A DNA stretch of 64,000 nucleotides from Bacillus sp. ISL-18 (GCF_018613415.1 NZ_JAGGQG010000010.1:283556-347555); one strand, 5' to 3'; shown: positions 26,496 through 36,156, numbered from the stretch's first letter. Notes: a model not told the origin generated them from the letters alone. Made by a program: numbers and translations.

Positions 26496-27208
26496 TCATT
26501 AATTACCTCAAATTTATAGCCCACACCCCAAACAGTAACAATCATTCTTGCAGCCTGCTCTGAAACCTTATTTAACTTTTCACGAAGTCGTTTTACATGG
26601 GTATCTACTGTTCGTAAATCCCCAAAGAATTCATAATGCCAAACTTCTTTTAATAATTGCTCTCGATCAAATACTTTGTCTGGCGCTTTAGCCAAAAAAT
26701 AAAGCAATTCGTATTCTTTGGGGGTTAAACTGACCTCTTTCCCATCAGCCATTACCCGGTGTGCATCATTATCAATGGTTAAGTGTGGGAAAACTATTAC
26801 ATCCTTTGTGGTTGTTTCTGTTTGTAAATAGCTTGTTTGAGATGAGCGTCTCAACAATGCCTTCACACGTAAAACTACTTCCCTAGGGCTGAATGGCTTG
26901 ACAATATAATCATCTGTCCCAACTTCAAAGCCCTGTACACGGTTGATTTCCTCACCTTTAGCTGTCAACATAATAACAGGAGTTGCCTTTTTTTCTCTAA
27001 GCTCACGACAAACTTCAATTCCATCTTTACCAGGCATCATTAAATCAAGCAAAATAACATCGTAATCATTAGCAAAAGCTTTTGACAAAGCATCATTTCC
27101 ATCTTCCGCTTCATCAATTATATATTCTTCACGCTCTAAATACATTTTTAATAAACGGCGAATTCTTTCCTCATCATCTACTACTAATATTTTTACGTCT
27201 CTTTCCAT
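26492..27208 (-). CDS. resD: Response regulator ResD
   Basis: An OmpR/PhoB-family regulator that activates aerobic and anaerobic respiration genes, including resA and ctaA. The 238-residue protein has a receiver domain with the DD pair and phospho-acceptor Asp in VILLDLMMPG, Lys in IVKPFSPRE, and a C-terminal winged helix. I use the ATG after GGGGGGATTAATA, five codons inside the open frame, which also fits B. subtilis ResD. It has a 180-base upstream region of its own. Confidence 0.95.
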   Translation of the reverse strand: MERDVKILVVDDEERIRRLLKMYLEREEYIIDEAEDGNDALSKAFANDYDVILLDLMMPGKDGIEVCRELREKKATPVIMLTAKGEEINRVQGFEVGTDDYIVKPFSPREVVLRVKALLRRSSQTSYLQTETTTKDVIVFPHLTIDNDAHRVMADGKEVSLTPKEYELLYFLAKAPDKVFDREQLLKEVWHYEFFGDLRTVDTHVKRLREKLNKVSEQAARMIVTVWGVGYKFEVINE

Positions 27209-27340
27209 TATTAATCCCCCCATGGAGTTTATTTTACAAAATGGAACTGAATTTTGCTACATTTTCAAGGTAATTACTCTTACAAAGTGTGTCAATAATT
27301 TGACAATATGATTTTTCTATTAAAATTCCTTGATTTTATA

Positions 27341-27370
27341 AAAGCCTTCACTTATTCAAGTGAAGGCTTA
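27341..27370 (-). terminator. resC terminator
   Basis: AAGCCTTCACTT and AAGTGAAGGCTT form a 12-bp stem between resC and resD, T-rich on the minus strand. It suggests resABC and resDE are partly separate units. Confidence 0.85.
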
Positions 27371-27389
27371 TTTGTTATGCGGCACTTTT

Positions 27390-28574
27390 CTAACCTGCGT
27401 AGGAATGAAGTCCTGCAATAACAAGATTAACTGCAACCAAATTAAACATAATAATGACAAAGCCGATTACGGCAAGCCATGCTGATTTTTCTCCGTGCCA
27501 CCCTTTGGATAAGCGAAGATGTAAAAATGCTGCATAAAAAAGCCAAGTGATTAAAGCCCACACTTCCTTTGGATCCCAGCCCCAAAATCTTGACCAGGCC
27601 ATCTGCGCCCATATCATCGCAAAAATAAGGGCACCCAGTGTGAATACAGGAAAACCGATTAATACGGAGCGATAACTAATTTCATCGACGAAGTCCAGTT
27701 TAATATTTTTCACAAATGGTTTAAGGGCAGCGGCAATCCGTTTGCGTAACACAGAGCGGATTAATCCATATAAAATTAACCCTCCAATTAAAGACCAAAT
27801 AACGGTATTTAACTTTTTCGCGTTAATGAAAGCTGGTACTTCAACTAACGGTTTAAAAGCATTTTTGGTTAATAATTCTCCATCATGAGGGCCAGTAATA
27901 GCAGGCATGGTATACGTTACAGCCACCTGATTATCATGTTTATCTACCCAATTAAATTTTTCATGATAGCCCATTGCTGAAAAGACAGATGAAACTGCCA
28001 CAAAGCCAAGGACCGTGACAAGGGCAAACATCACAACCTCGAGCCAAAAAGTTCGTTTATTCGACTTTGTCTGATCTATTGCCTTTACAAGATAGATTAA
28101 GCCGGCAGCAAAACTAATCGCAAGAATGGCCTCTCCCATTGCTGCAGTTGTCACATGGATATGGAGCCAATAACTTTGTAAAGCCGGTATTAAAGGTGTA
28201 ATCTCTCTTGGAAACATACTTGCATAGGCGATGACTAAGATTGCAACAGGCATGGTAAATAGTCCGAGTAAGGTGGTTCTGTAAATAAAATAAATAACAA
28301 TGAATGCACCAACAAGAGCCATTCCAAAAAAAGTAGTAAACTCAAACATATTACTTACTGGAGCATGACCTGCTGCGATCCATCTAGTGATAAAATAACC
28401 GAGTTGAGAAATGAAACCCACGATTGTTAAGGAAACAGCAATTTTCCCCCATGTGTTTGTTTCTGCTTTTTCACCCGAGCTACTCTTCGATTTAATTGAC
28501 CCTCCATAAAATAATGTTGCAATTAAATAAAGAATAAAAGCAATAAATAATAAATTACTACTTAATGCTGCCAA
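27390..28574 (-). CDS. resC: Cytochrome c biogenesis protein ResC (CcsA/CcsB type)
   Basis: Part of the system II haem delivery/ligation complex with ResB. The 394-residue polytopic protein has about eight hydrophobic helices and the tryptophan-rich haem-binding WWD-type segment ([20 protein letters not shown]). The start is TTG, immediately adjoining the resB stop, with GGAGGGAG upstream. Confidence 0.94.
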   Translation of the reverse strand: MAALSSNLLFIAFILYLIATLFYGGSIKSKSSSGEKAETNTWGKIAVSLTIVGFISQLGYFITRWIAAGHAPVSNMFEFTTFFGMALVGAFIVIYFIYRTTLLGLFTMPVAILVIAYASMFPREITPLIPALQSYWLHIHVTTAAMGEAILAISFAAGLIYLVKAIDQTKSNKRTFWLEVVMFALVTVLGFVAVSSVFSAMGYHEKFNWVDKHDNQVAVTYTMPAITGPHDGELLTKNAFKPLVEVPAFINAKKLNTVIWSLIGGLILYGLIRSVLRKRIAAALKPFVKNIKLDFVDEISYRSVLIGFPVFTLGALIFAMIWAQMAWSRFWGWDPKEVWALITWLFYAAFLHLRLSKGWHGEKSAWLAVIGFVIIMFNLVAVNLVIAGLHSYAG

Positions 28575-30200
28575 CTAGTCTCCCTCCTTATCCAAATTAT
28601 CTTTTTGTTGTTGATCTTCTGGGATATCAAGTTTGGTATCTTTTAATACTGCCTCAATTTCCCGCTTTAAGCCGTACCAATTTTTATTGGTATGAGCCGC
28701 AATCCAAACTTGTCCGTTTTTATTTTGAACCCATATCCGGCGATGGTTCCAATATGCCCCTTGCATTACACCGATCATAAAGATAATCCCGCCTATAATA
28801 ATCACCCATAACGATGAGTCCTTTCGAACGGTGAATCCCGAGACATTTTTAGTTTGAATTCCTTGAAAAGCCATTTTATAAGTGTTTTCTCCCAATGGCT
28901 CTAGCGTTTGTTTAATAGCTACAAAACTTGTTTCAGGTTTAGATTTATCTGGTGTAACCATCTGGAACACGAAGGCCGGATTATTAGGGAGCCTTGATTT
29001 TGTAGATGGTTCGTTATTTTTATCAAATTCGAAATCCGGAAAATAATTAATAATTTTTACAGAATAACCATTACCTAAATCATATGTAGCTTTGGGATTC
29101 TCAAGATCAATGTTCACTGCTCCAAATGACTGTCCTGTCTTCTTATTCGCAAGCACAAATGACATAGTTTTCAGCTCACTGCGATAGGATGATTGGAAAA
29201 CAGAATAACCATTAAAGTCTAACGGATGATTCACTCTGACTTTATATTCCTTTAGCTTTTTAAGCTCTGGTTTTTCCCCCGGAAGATTTTTACTGACACG
29301 TTCATACAGAACAACATTTGATTGATAGTTTTTAACTACCTGTCCTGCTTGTTCTATTGCTTTTTCAAACGTCTTATCTTTGTTTTTATCATAATGCTGC
29401 AGGATAAATTGATTGTTTTTTAGATAGTATTTTTCACCGGTTTCAGGTACAACAGCAGTTTCCCCTTCTTTTACCCATAAATTTTCATTTACATAAAATC
29501 CCGGAATAAATCGAAGCATTGCACCTAATAAGAAGATAATTAACCCAACATGATTAATATACGGACCCCAGCGTGAAAAACGGCCTTTTTCCGCTAACAG
29601 GTCGCCATTTTCCTCCCGAACCTGATAGCGTTTTTCTTTTAAATGACTTTTGATAATAGTGAAATCCTTATCGTCGGCGTGCTCTGTTACCCCAAAAATC
29701 CGCTGACGTTTTAAAAAGCCCTCATGTCTTGTAACCCTTTGAGCTTTTAGGGCTTTATAAAGCGGTACTACTCGGTCAAGACTGCAAATAACTAAAGAAA
29801 TACCAATCATAGCAATTAATAATAGATACCACCATGAACCATATAAATCATGCAACCCTAATTGGTAATATAATTTTCCGAACCAGCCATATTCCTGCTC
29901 GTAATACACTTCCGGAGGAAGATTAATATACATTTTCTGCGGAAGGATGGTTCCAAGGGTGGATGCAAGCAACGTGATCACAATCAGCCAGATCCCCACC
30001 TTGACTGACGAAAAAAAGTTCCAAATTTTATCTATAATAGTCTTATTGTATGTTTGTGAACGGCGTGCACTTCCCTCATAGCGCATGTCGAGAAGTTCTT
30101 TATTATTTTTCTCTTGTTCATCCAGCACTTTTCCACAGGCCTCACACAACACGGTTCCATGCGGATTCACATGACCGCATTCACATTTAACATCGTTCAT
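28575..30200 (-). CDS. resB: Cytochrome c biogenesis protein ResB
   Basis: Partner of ResC in system II cytochrome c maturation. The 541-residue protein opens with a Cys4 zinc-ribbon-like motif (CECGHVNPHGTVLCEAC), then three transmembrane helices, a large extracytoplasmic domain and a last helix. It lies 23 bases after resA and directly abuts resC. Confidence 0.94.
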   Translation of the reverse strand: MNDVKCECGHVNPHGTVLCEACGKVLDEQEKNNKELLDMRYEGSARRSQTYNKTIIDKIWNFFSSVKVGIWLIVITLLASTLGTILPQKMYINLPPEVYYEQEYGWFGKLYYQLGLHDLYGSWWYLLLIAMIGISLVICSLDRVVPLYKALKAQRVTRHEGFLKRQRIFGVTEHADDKDFTIIKSHLKEKRYQVREENGDLLAEKGRFSRWGPYINHVGLIIFLLGAMLRFIPGFYVNENLWVKEGETAVVPETGEKYYLKNNQFILQHYDKNKDKTFEKAIEQAGQVVKNYQSNVVLYERVSKNLPGEKPELKKLKEYKVRVNHPLDFNGYSVFQSSYRSELKTMSFVLANKKTGQSFGAVNIDLENPKATYDLGNGYSVKIINYFPDFEFDKNNEPSTKSRLPNNPAFVFQMVTPDKSKPETSFVAIKQTLEPLGENTYKMAFQGIQTKNVSGFTVRKDSSLWVIIIGGIIFMIGVMQGAYWNHRRIWVQNKNGQVWIAAHTNKNWYGLKREIEAVLKDTKLDIPEDQQQKDNLDKEGD

Positions 30201-30223
30201 TGTAAAAACTCCCTCAGGTCCCC

Positions 30224-30748
30224 TTAAGGTTTTATTTGCTCCATAAATTCCTTTACCTTGTTTTCAGTTAGTTCGCCTGTATAATATTTGACTACCTTCC
30301 CGTTCTTGTCGACTAAGAATGTTGCGGGTAAAAGATCAATCCCGTATACATTCATTACTTCCTTTTCAGTGTCAATCATGATGGGAAAGTCCAACCCAAG
30401 GCGTTCGGCAAATTGGTTTACAGCAAGCTTTGGTTCCTGAATATCTACACTTAAAACCTGAACACCTTTGTCCTTATATTGCAGGTACTGATTATTGATA
30501 TAAGGCATTTCCTTCTTACATGGAGGACACCATGTTCCCCAAAAATTTAAAAATACCCCTTGCCCACGATATTCGGAGAGACGATGTTTATTCCCTTGCA
30601 TATCAATTAAAGCAAAATCTGGAGCTGTGTCCCCAACCGCAACTTTTTGTTTTGTATCTTTTGTAAGATTAGCATAAAGTGAATAGGCAACGGCAGCACC
30701 TAAGACAACTAATATAAGCGTTCTAATGACTAATCGCCGTCTTTTCAT
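30224..30748 (-). CDS. resA: Thiol-disulfide oxidoreductase ResA
   Basis: An extracytoplasmic thioredoxin-like protein that reduces apocytochrome c cysteines before haem attachment. The 174-residue protein has an N-terminal membrane anchor (about 7-26), the active site WCPPC with Cys74 and Cys77, and adjacent Glu80, all at the same numbers as B. subtilis ResA. First gene of the res operon; GGAGGGG precedes ATG. Confidence 0.96.
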   Translation of the reverse strand: MKRRRLVIRTLILVVLGAAVAYSLYANLTKDTKQKVAVGDTAPDFALIDMQGNKHRLSEYRGQGVFLNFWGTWCPPCKKEMPYINNQYLQYKDKGVQVLSVDIQEPKLAVNQFAERLGLDFPIMIDTEKEVMNVYGIDLLPATFLVDKNGKVVKYYTGELTENKVKEFMEQIKP

Positions 30749-30845
30749 ACATTCCCCTCCAGTAAATCCCCATCACATTCGTATAAGATTATAGCACTTT
30801 ACAACAAATTCATAGTGTTAATGGAAGAAACTAAATGTGACGATT

Positions 30846-31583
30846 TTATGAATTTTTCTTCGATTGACCCATGGCAAGGGCTCTCAATTGTTTTACCTCA
30901 TGCGGAGTCAATTCTCTTGCTTCCCCTGCTTTTAAGCCGCCCAGTGTTAAAAATCCATAACGTTCTCTTTTTAACTTTATAACTTCATTACCGATTGCCT
31001 CAAACATCCTTCTAACCTGACGATTCCTGCCCTCATGGATTGCGATTTCAATGATCGCCGTTTGCTTTTTATTATCTGCAGAAAGAAGCTTCACTTTAGC
31101 AGGTGCTGTTTTACCATCCTCAAGACGAATTCCTTTTTCTAATTTCCTTAAATTTTCTCTTAAGGGTATGCCTTTCGTCTTAGCGACATAAACTTTGTCG
31201 ATTTCGTTTTTAGGGTGCATTAATAAATTAGCAAATTCACCGTCATTCGTTAAGATTAATAATCCCGAAGTATCATAATCCAGGCGGCCGACCGGAAAAA
31301 TTCTTTCTTTAAAATGAGAAAAATAATCGGTAACGACCTTCCTCCCTTTGTCATCGCTTACACTCGAAATCACACCTCTTGGCTTATACAGAAGAAAATA
31401 AACAGGCTCTTCCTTCTCAATCTGTACTTCATTAACCTCTACTCGATCGGAAGGCGATACCTTCAGGCCTAACTCAGTTACTACTTTGCCATTTACTTTA
31501 ACTTTGCCTTCTTTAATGAGTTCCTCGGACTTTCTCCTAGAGGCAATTCCTGCTCGAGCGATAACCTTTTGCAATCTTTCCAT
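30846..31583 (-). CDS. rluB: Ribosomal large-subunit pseudouridine synthase RluB
   Basis: It isomerises a uridine in 23S rRNA helix 93 to pseudouridine. The 245-residue protein has an N-terminal S4 RNA-binding domain (about 1-60) and the RsuA/RluB catalytic motif PVGRLDYDTSGLLILTNDG with the catalytic Asp. It lies upstream of resA as in B. subtilis, with GAGGTGAAATA before ATG. Confidence 0.95.
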   Translation of the reverse strand: MERLQKVIARAGIASRRKSEELIKEGKVKVNGKVVTELGLKVSPSDRVEVNEVQIEKEEPVYFLLYKPRGVISSVSDDKGRKVVTDYFSHFKERIFPVGRLDYDTSGLLILTNDGEFANLLMHPKNEIDKVYVAKTKGIPLRENLRKLEKGIRLEDGKTAPAKVKLLSADNKKQTAIIEIAIHEGRNRQVRRMFEAIGNEVIKLKRERYGFLTLGGLKAGEARELTPHEVKQLRALAMGQSKKNS

Positions 31584-31730
31584 TATTTCACCTCAAAAAT
31601 TCTATTTGTTGCAATCATTGTTAGTAGTAAAGAGATTTATTTCAATTGATTAACGAAAAAATCACTATTCTATCCTAATGAATTATGACACAATTTCTCC
31701 ACTTTTCAAAGTAACGGGCATTAATTACAC

Positions 31731-31763
31731 AAAAAAAAGCATGTTCCAATCAGAACATACTTA
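31731..31763 (-). terminator. Terminator of dacB-spmA-spmB
   Basis: GTATGTTC and GGAACATGC form a stem followed on the minus strand by T8, just after spmB. Confidence 0.9.
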
Positions 31764-31774
31764 GATCTATTTTA

Positions 31775-32311
31775 TTAGGTTGTACCAAAAATGAGTGCGA
31801 CTACTAAAATAGATGCAATAATCCCGACTACATCTGCAAGCAAGCCCACCTTTAATGCATCTCCCATTTTCTTAACTCCAACTGCACCAAAGTATACGGT
31901 TAATACATAGAAGGTAGTATCTGTACTTCCTTGAAGGACAGAGGCAAGTCGTCCAATAAATGAATCAGGACCATAAACAGCAATTAAATCACTTGTCATT
32001 CCTAATGCTGCCGTCCCTGAAATGGGTCTAATAATCAGTAATGGCACAATCTCAGCCGGTACCCCCATTGTTTTCATGAAAGGTCTTAACCAATTCATTA
32101 ACGCATCCAATGCACCTGATGCACGGAAAATGGATATGGCTACAAGCATCCCCACCAAGAAAGGAATGATCGACACCGCAATTTTAATTCCTTCTTTTCC
32201 ACCCTCAACAAAACTTTCATAGGTCGGTACTCGCTTATACGTTCCATATAATAATATAATTCCTATCAGTAAAGGAATAAACGTTAACGAAATATACGAA
32301 ATGAATTCCAC
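31775..32311 (-). CDS. spmB: Spore maturation protein SpmB
   Basis: A 178-residue membrane protein of the nucleoside-recognition (Gate) type with about five helices; with SpmA it is needed for full spore core dehydration and heat resistance. The start is GTG with AAGGATGATGAA upstream, 6 bases after spmA. Last gene of the dacB-spmA-spmB operon. Confidence 0.94.
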   Translation of the reverse strand: MEFISYISLTFIPLLIGIILLYGTYKRVPTYESFVEGGKEGIKIAVSIIPFLVGMLVAISIFRASGALDALMNWLRPFMKTMGVPAEIVPLLIIRPISGTAALGMTSDLIAVYGPDSFIGRLASVLQGSTDTTFYVLTVYFGAVGVKKMGDALKVGLLADVVGIIASILVVALIFGTT

Positions 32312-32317
32312 ACTTCA

Positions 32318-32905
32318 TCATCCTTTTCGACTTCGACGATAATAAAAATAGCGGTCAATCAATATTGCACCTATTGCTGAGAGTATGGTAGCGATAATGG
32401 TTGGAACCACAATTTCTGTTGGAGACCCGGAATGATAGTTTATTCTTATCGCAATTACTGTTGTCGGGATAATGGTAATACTAGCGGTATTAAGAGCCAA
32501 AAAGGTCACCATACTTCTAGAGGCTTCAGGTTTCCCTCCATTTAATCTTTTCAGCTCTTCCATTGCCTTTATTCCAAGAGGTGTTGCCGCATTTCCTAAA
32601 CCAAACATGTTAGAAATCATATTAGATAGGATATAGCCCATTGCAGGGTGATTGGCAGGCACTTCAGGGAATATTCTTTTTACTATCGGTCTGAAAAGTT
32701 TCGTGAGTTTCTGAAGTAGTCCTGACTCTTCAGCGATACGCATCATACCGAGCCAAAAAACAAGTACGCTGATTAACCCGATACATAAAGTAACAGCTTC
32801 TTTAGCTCCATCAAAAACAGCTTTATTGACTGCCTCCATAGTACCGTTTATAAGTGCAAAGACAATACCAATAATAGTCATAGCAACCCATATATAGTTA
32901 ACCAT
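32318..32905 (-). CDS. spmA: Spore maturation protein SpmA
   Basis: A 195-residue membrane protein with the SpmA motif GLGNAATPLGIKAMEEL and about four hydrophobic helices. It works with SpmB in spore dehydration. It overlaps the end of dacB by 8 bases, so synthesis is coupled to that carboxypeptidase. Confidence 0.94.
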   Translation of the reverse strand: MVNYIWVAMTIIGIVFALINGTMEAVNKAVFDGAKEAVTLCIGLISVLVFWLGMMRIAEESGLLQKLTKLFRPIVKRIFPEVPANHPAMGYILSNMISNMFGLGNAATPLGIKAMEELKRLNGGKPEASRSMVTFLALNTASITIIPTTVIAIRINYHSGSPTEIVVPTIIATILSAIGAILIDRYFYYRRSRKG

Positions 32906-34043
32906 TGACGTTCACACCAATCACTGATAAAAACATTTCTTTTATAGAGTTAAGTAACCCCTTCTCCTCTTTTTTTTGTATTTTTTCGAAGTAGATCGGA
33001 GCTTCTTCCACCACTCGGCCATTCAAATAAACTTCAGCCTTCCCCACGATGGCCTCATTGTGGGAGGTAATCAGGTTTTTGCGGGGTTTCTTCATTTTAT
33101 ATTTAATGGAGAATTGGTCCATCTCCTTACTCGTTACCGGGTACACAATCGACTTTTTGAGGAATAAATGGCCTTTATAAAGTTTATTCTTGGAAATATC
33201 CACCCTTCCCTTTGTTAACACTTCCGCCATATCAAAACCTTTAAATCCGTTTTCGTACATAGAAATATGGTCATTCCAATCGTCCGGATCGTTTAGGGTT
33301 ACAGCAATGAGGTTCATATCTCCTTTCGTTGCGGTTGTCACCAATGTTCGCTTTGCACGTTTTGTGTATCCTGTTTTTCCACCAGTAGCAAATTTATATT
33401 TGGTTAGGAGGCGATTTTTGTTCTTCCATACGCGATCCCAATCCTCCGTGGGGTTAGGAGCACGATAGACCTTTGTACCAGATATCTTTTGAAATGTTTT
33501 ATTTTGCATGGCATAACGCATTAAGATTGCCATATCATAGGCTGTTGAATAATGATTTTCATGATCATCCAGTCCATGTGGATTTGCAAAATGGGTATCA
33601 TACATGCCTATTTCCCTTGCCTTCTGGTTCATTAAATAGGCAAATCCGTCCACACTTCCTCCAACATATTCTGCAATAGCCACGGCCGTATCGTTTCCAG
33701 ACCTCAGCATTAAGCCGTAGACAAGGTCATTAAGTTTAATCTTTTCTCCGGGTTTTAAATAAACCGAAGACCCTTCCGCTCTTGTTGCCTGTTCACTCAC
33801 CTTAACATACTGGTTCATTTTCCCCGATTCAATCGCAAGGATAGCCGTCATGATTTTTGTTATACTTGCAATTCTTCGCTTTGTATGTGCATCCTTTTCA
33901 AACAAGACCCGGCCAGATTTTTGTTCAATCAATACGGCACTCGCAGCACTTACACCAGTGGAAGCACCAACCTTTTGAGGAATGTTTACGATCAAGAGTG
34001 AGATCATGAGGGTTATAATAACTAGCTTTGAAATCAGTCTCAT
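32898..34043 (-). CDS. dacB: Sporulation D-alanyl-D-alanine carboxypeptidase DacB (PBP5*)
   Basis: It trims stem peptides of spore cortex peptidoglycan and so sets cross-linking. The 381-residue precursor has a signal peptide (about 1-27) and the active-site triad SITK, SGN and KTG, plus a C-terminal beta-rich domain ending in an amphipathic helix. Upstream there is a SigE-like promoter and a 90-base leader with a palindromic hairpin. Mother-cell expression is known for B. subtilis dacB. Confidence 0.95.
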   Translation of the reverse strand: MRLISKLVIITLMISLLIVNIPQKVGASTGVSAASAVLIEQKSGRVLFEKDAHTKRRIASITKIMTAILAIESGKMNQYVKVSEQATRAEGSSVYLKPGEKIKLNDLVYGLMLRSGNDTAVAIAEYVGGSVDGFAYLMNQKAREIGMYDTHFANPHGLDDHENHYSTAYDMAILMRYAMQNKTFQKISGTKVYRAPNPTEDWDRVWKNKNRLLTKYKFATGGKTGYTKRAKRTLVTTATKGDMNLIAVTLNDPDDWNDHISMYENGFKGFDMAEVLTKGRVDISKNKLYKGHLFLKKSIVYPVTSKEMDQFSIKYKMKKPRKNLITSHNEAIVGKAEVYLNGRVVEEAPIYFEKIQKKEEKGLLNSIKEMFLSVIGVNVNG

Positions 34044-34098
34044 CAGATTAACCTCGTCTCCTTTATATCTGTCTATTAGAAGCTTGTCTATTGCAGCT

Positions 34099-34121
34099 GC
34101 TTGAACAGGTCATGTTCAAGC
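34099..34121. repeat. Palindrome in dacB leader
   Basis: GCTTGAAC and GTTCAAGC are perfect 8-base arms with a 7-base loop, between the inferred dacB promoter and its ribosome binding site. No T run follows in either direction, so it is not a normal terminator; it may be an mRNA hairpin or protein-binding site. Confidence 0.6.
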
Positions 34122-34140
34122 TCCCATTCGCTTTTATACA

Positions 34141-34168
34141 AGTTTATGCGGGACGAGTTTTGTTATGA
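34141..34168 (-). promoter_or_regulatory. SigE-like promoter of dacB
   Basis: On the minus strand TCATAAC (-35) and CATAAACT (-10) are separated by 13 bases; the -10 matches 7 of 8 positions of CATACAHT. It lies about 100 bases upstream of dacB, just after the sodF gene end. Confidence 0.5.
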
Positions 34169-34180
34169 CAATAAATAAGG

Positions 34181-34202
34181 AAAACTCGCCGATGAGCGAG
34201 TC
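34181..34202 (-). terminator. sodF terminator
   Basis: ACTCGC and GCGAGT arms enclose a short loop, followed by TTTTCCTTATTT on the minus strand. Confidence 0.82.
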
Positions 34203-34207
34203 TCCCA

Positions 34208-35098
34208 TTAAAATGCCGGCCATTTTATGTCGGCTGCTTTTTCAAATCTCATTTCAACATCATGCCAATTTACTAGATTCCACCACTTGTCAACGTATTC
34301 ACTTCGATTGTTTTGATATTGTAGATAATAGGCATGCTCCCAAACATCCAAAACAAGTAAGGGAATTGTATCCCATTGTGTTAGGAGATTATGACGTTCA
34401 GATTGAAGTACCTCCAAATGCCTTGCTCTCGAACTCCAAACCAGTAATGCCCAGCCAACACCCTCTACTTGCTTTGCAGCCTCCGAAAATTGACGCTTGA
34501 AGGCATTAAAACTTCCGAAATAATTCTCGATTTCTCCTTTTAGTAAGCCCTGTGGATTGCCGCCGCCATTTGGACTCATGTTATTCCAAAAAATGGTATG
34601 CAAATAATGACCTGAACCGTGAAACGAAAGCTCTCTTGACCAATGCTTAACCAACGAAAAGTCATTCGATTCCCTAGCTTTCTTCAAATTAACTTCCGCT
34701 CGGTTTAATCCTTCTACATAGGAACGGTGATGCTTGTCATGATGCAGCTTCATGATTTCCCCATTAATATACGGTTCTAAGGCGTTATAGTCGTACGGTA
34801 GGTCCGGCAATGAATGTCCACCAGGCGGGAGTGCTTTTTCCACCACCCAAATCTTCCCGACTTCTTGTTTATTCCTAAAGTAATATTCCATTTGCTGATG
34901 GATGTTTTCTGCCTTTGCTTGAAGACTGATTAGCTCCTCGTTGGATAGCTCTCGATTCGTACTTTCAATTAATTCCGTAAATTCATCTAATTTATCCCAT
35001 AATTCCACGTCTTGACGGACCTGCTCAGATTGAAGGTATTGTTTCATTTGCTCATTCCAAACAAATAAATCGTTAATATATTGGCTAAAACGTCCCAT
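34208..35098 (-). CDS. sodF: Superoxide dismutase SodF with N-terminal extension
   Basis: A 296-residue Fe/Mn-family superoxide dismutase. The catalytic domain (about 95-296) has all four metal ligands: His in KLHHDKHH, His in GSGHYLHTIFW, and Asp and His in DVWEHAYYLQY. The first ~90 residues are a helical acidic extension absent from ordinary SodA, as in B. subtilis SodF (281). The ATG after GAGGGAATTTG is preferred to a TTG one codon upstream. Metal preference cannot be read from sequence. Confidence 0.92.
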   Translation of the reverse strand: MGRFSQYINDLFVWNEQMKQYLQSEQVRQDVELWDKLDEFTELIESTNRELSNEELISLQAKAENIHQQMEYYFRNKQEVGKIWVVEKALPPGGHSLPDLPYDYNALEPYINGEIMKLHHDKHHRSYVEGLNRAEVNLKKARESNDFSLVKHWSRELSFHGSGHYLHTIFWNNMSPNGGGNPQGLLKGEIENYFGSFNAFKRQFSEAAKQVEGVGWALLVWSSRARHLEVLQSERHNLLTQWDTIPLLVLDVWEHAYYLQYQNNRSEYVDKWWNLVNWHDVEMRFEKAADIKWPAF

Positions 35099-35166
35099 CA
35101 AATTCCCTCATTTCAGCTTATAAGTAATATTTCTAAATGGTATGAGGAGCCGAACTCAATAAGAAC

Positions 35167-35199
35167 GAAAAAAGACTGTTCACAGGGGAACAGTCTTTA
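35167..35199 (-). terminator. ypuI terminator
   Basis: AAAGACTGTTC and GAACAGTCTTT form an 11-bp stem with a T-rich minus-strand tail. Confidence 0.9.
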
Positions 35200-35219
35200 G
35201 TGGGTATTGTTTCATTTTT

Positions 35220-35708
35220 TTATTTTGATTGAATCATTTTTGTTCGATAATCTGTTTCATAATATTCAAGTTCTTCCCTTATTCTTTGGAAATCACTTTC
35301 TAAACTCTTGATAAGCGCTGATATTTTTTCAGATACATTGCGATAAAATTTAATCGAGTTCCTGCCTGTATAAGCGGAGCGGCTATTTTCATACCATGCA
35401 TCATTTTTAGGTGAGAAAAATTCTTCAATACATTGATGATAAATCTTATATAGCGTTTTCTCAGCCGCAGCTTTTTGAAAAGGCTCGCTTTGTAAGAGAA
35501 CAGAGCACGCCTCTAAGCCCTCTTCACTATAAACAACCAACTTCCGCATGTTTGCCAAGATCAATTTAACGTAAACTCGGTCTTCTTCGTTTTCCACATT
35601 TAATTGCGAAATGGTGGTTTCATTTAAAAACTCTTCAAGTGTGGAGATTGATTTTGTTAAGAATTCCTTTACATCATTCAGTTGTGTTTTTACCAAGGTA
35701 TTTCCCAT
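35220..35708 (-). CDS. ypuI: YpuI-family (DUF3907) protein
   Basis: A 162-residue soluble, mainly helical protein matching B. subtilis YpuI in size, location between scpB and dacB, and the AYTGRNSIKF segment. No membrane helix or catalytic motif is visible. TTAGGAGGGTAACT precedes ATG. Function unknown. Confidence 0.83.
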   Translation of the reverse strand: MGNTLVKTQLNDVKEFLTKSISTLEEFLNETTISQLNVENEEDRVYVKLILANMRKLVVYSEEGLEACSVLLQSEPFQKAAAEKTLYKIYHQCIEEFFSPKNDAWYENSRSAYTGRNSIKFYRNVSEKISALIKSLESDFQRIREELEYYETDYRTKMIQSK

Positions 35709-35736
35709 AGTTACCCTCCTAAATTAGCTGTGCTTA

Positions 35737-36156
35737 TTAATGTGATTGCAAAATGAACTCAAGTGGAGAACTGAGATCAAACTCTTTGTTTTGCTGAATA
35801 CCAAGAAATACTTCAGGTAATTTATCAAAATTTATATCTTGAAAATAGGAAGCAAATTCGTGCTTAGAATTAATATATAATCTTTTTCGACTGCGAAGTC
35901 CTGGATTTTTCAAGAGACAAACAAGTGCAACAATATCCTTAAAATAAACTTCATTACTTCCTTGATTTATAATAGGGTCTTGCTTGTACGGAGTAAACTC
36001 TTGAAAGAGCTCATCAAAATACCTTACGTATAAAACATGAAGTGTTTTTTCCTGTCCATCTTCGAAAAACGTAACTTCACTTCTGTTAAAAAAATCCTCT
36101 GAAGTATTTGATTTTTCTTTCTCCAATTCATACCCTTTACACTCTTTGATTAGCAA
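35737..36156 (-). CDS. Uncharacterised 139-residue protein
   Basis: I do not recognise this gene. The reading frame is open upstream, but the best ribosome binding site (AAGGAGAGGGAGTACA) precedes a TTG, so I start there. The product is soluble and mixed-charge with conserved-looking aromatic clusters (VLYVRYFDELFQEF, EVYFKDIVALVCLL). It lies between scpB and ypuI, 28 bases upstream of ypuI, and may be co-transcribed with it. B. subtilis has no gene at this spot as far as I recall. Confidence 0.65.
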   Translation of the reverse strand: MLIKECKGYELEKEKSNTSEDFFNRSEVTFFEDGQEKTLHVLYVRYFDELFQEFTPYKQDPIINQGSNEVYFKDIVALVCLLKNPGLRSRKRLYINSKHEFASYFQDINFDKLPEVFLGIQQNKEFDLSSPLEFILQSH

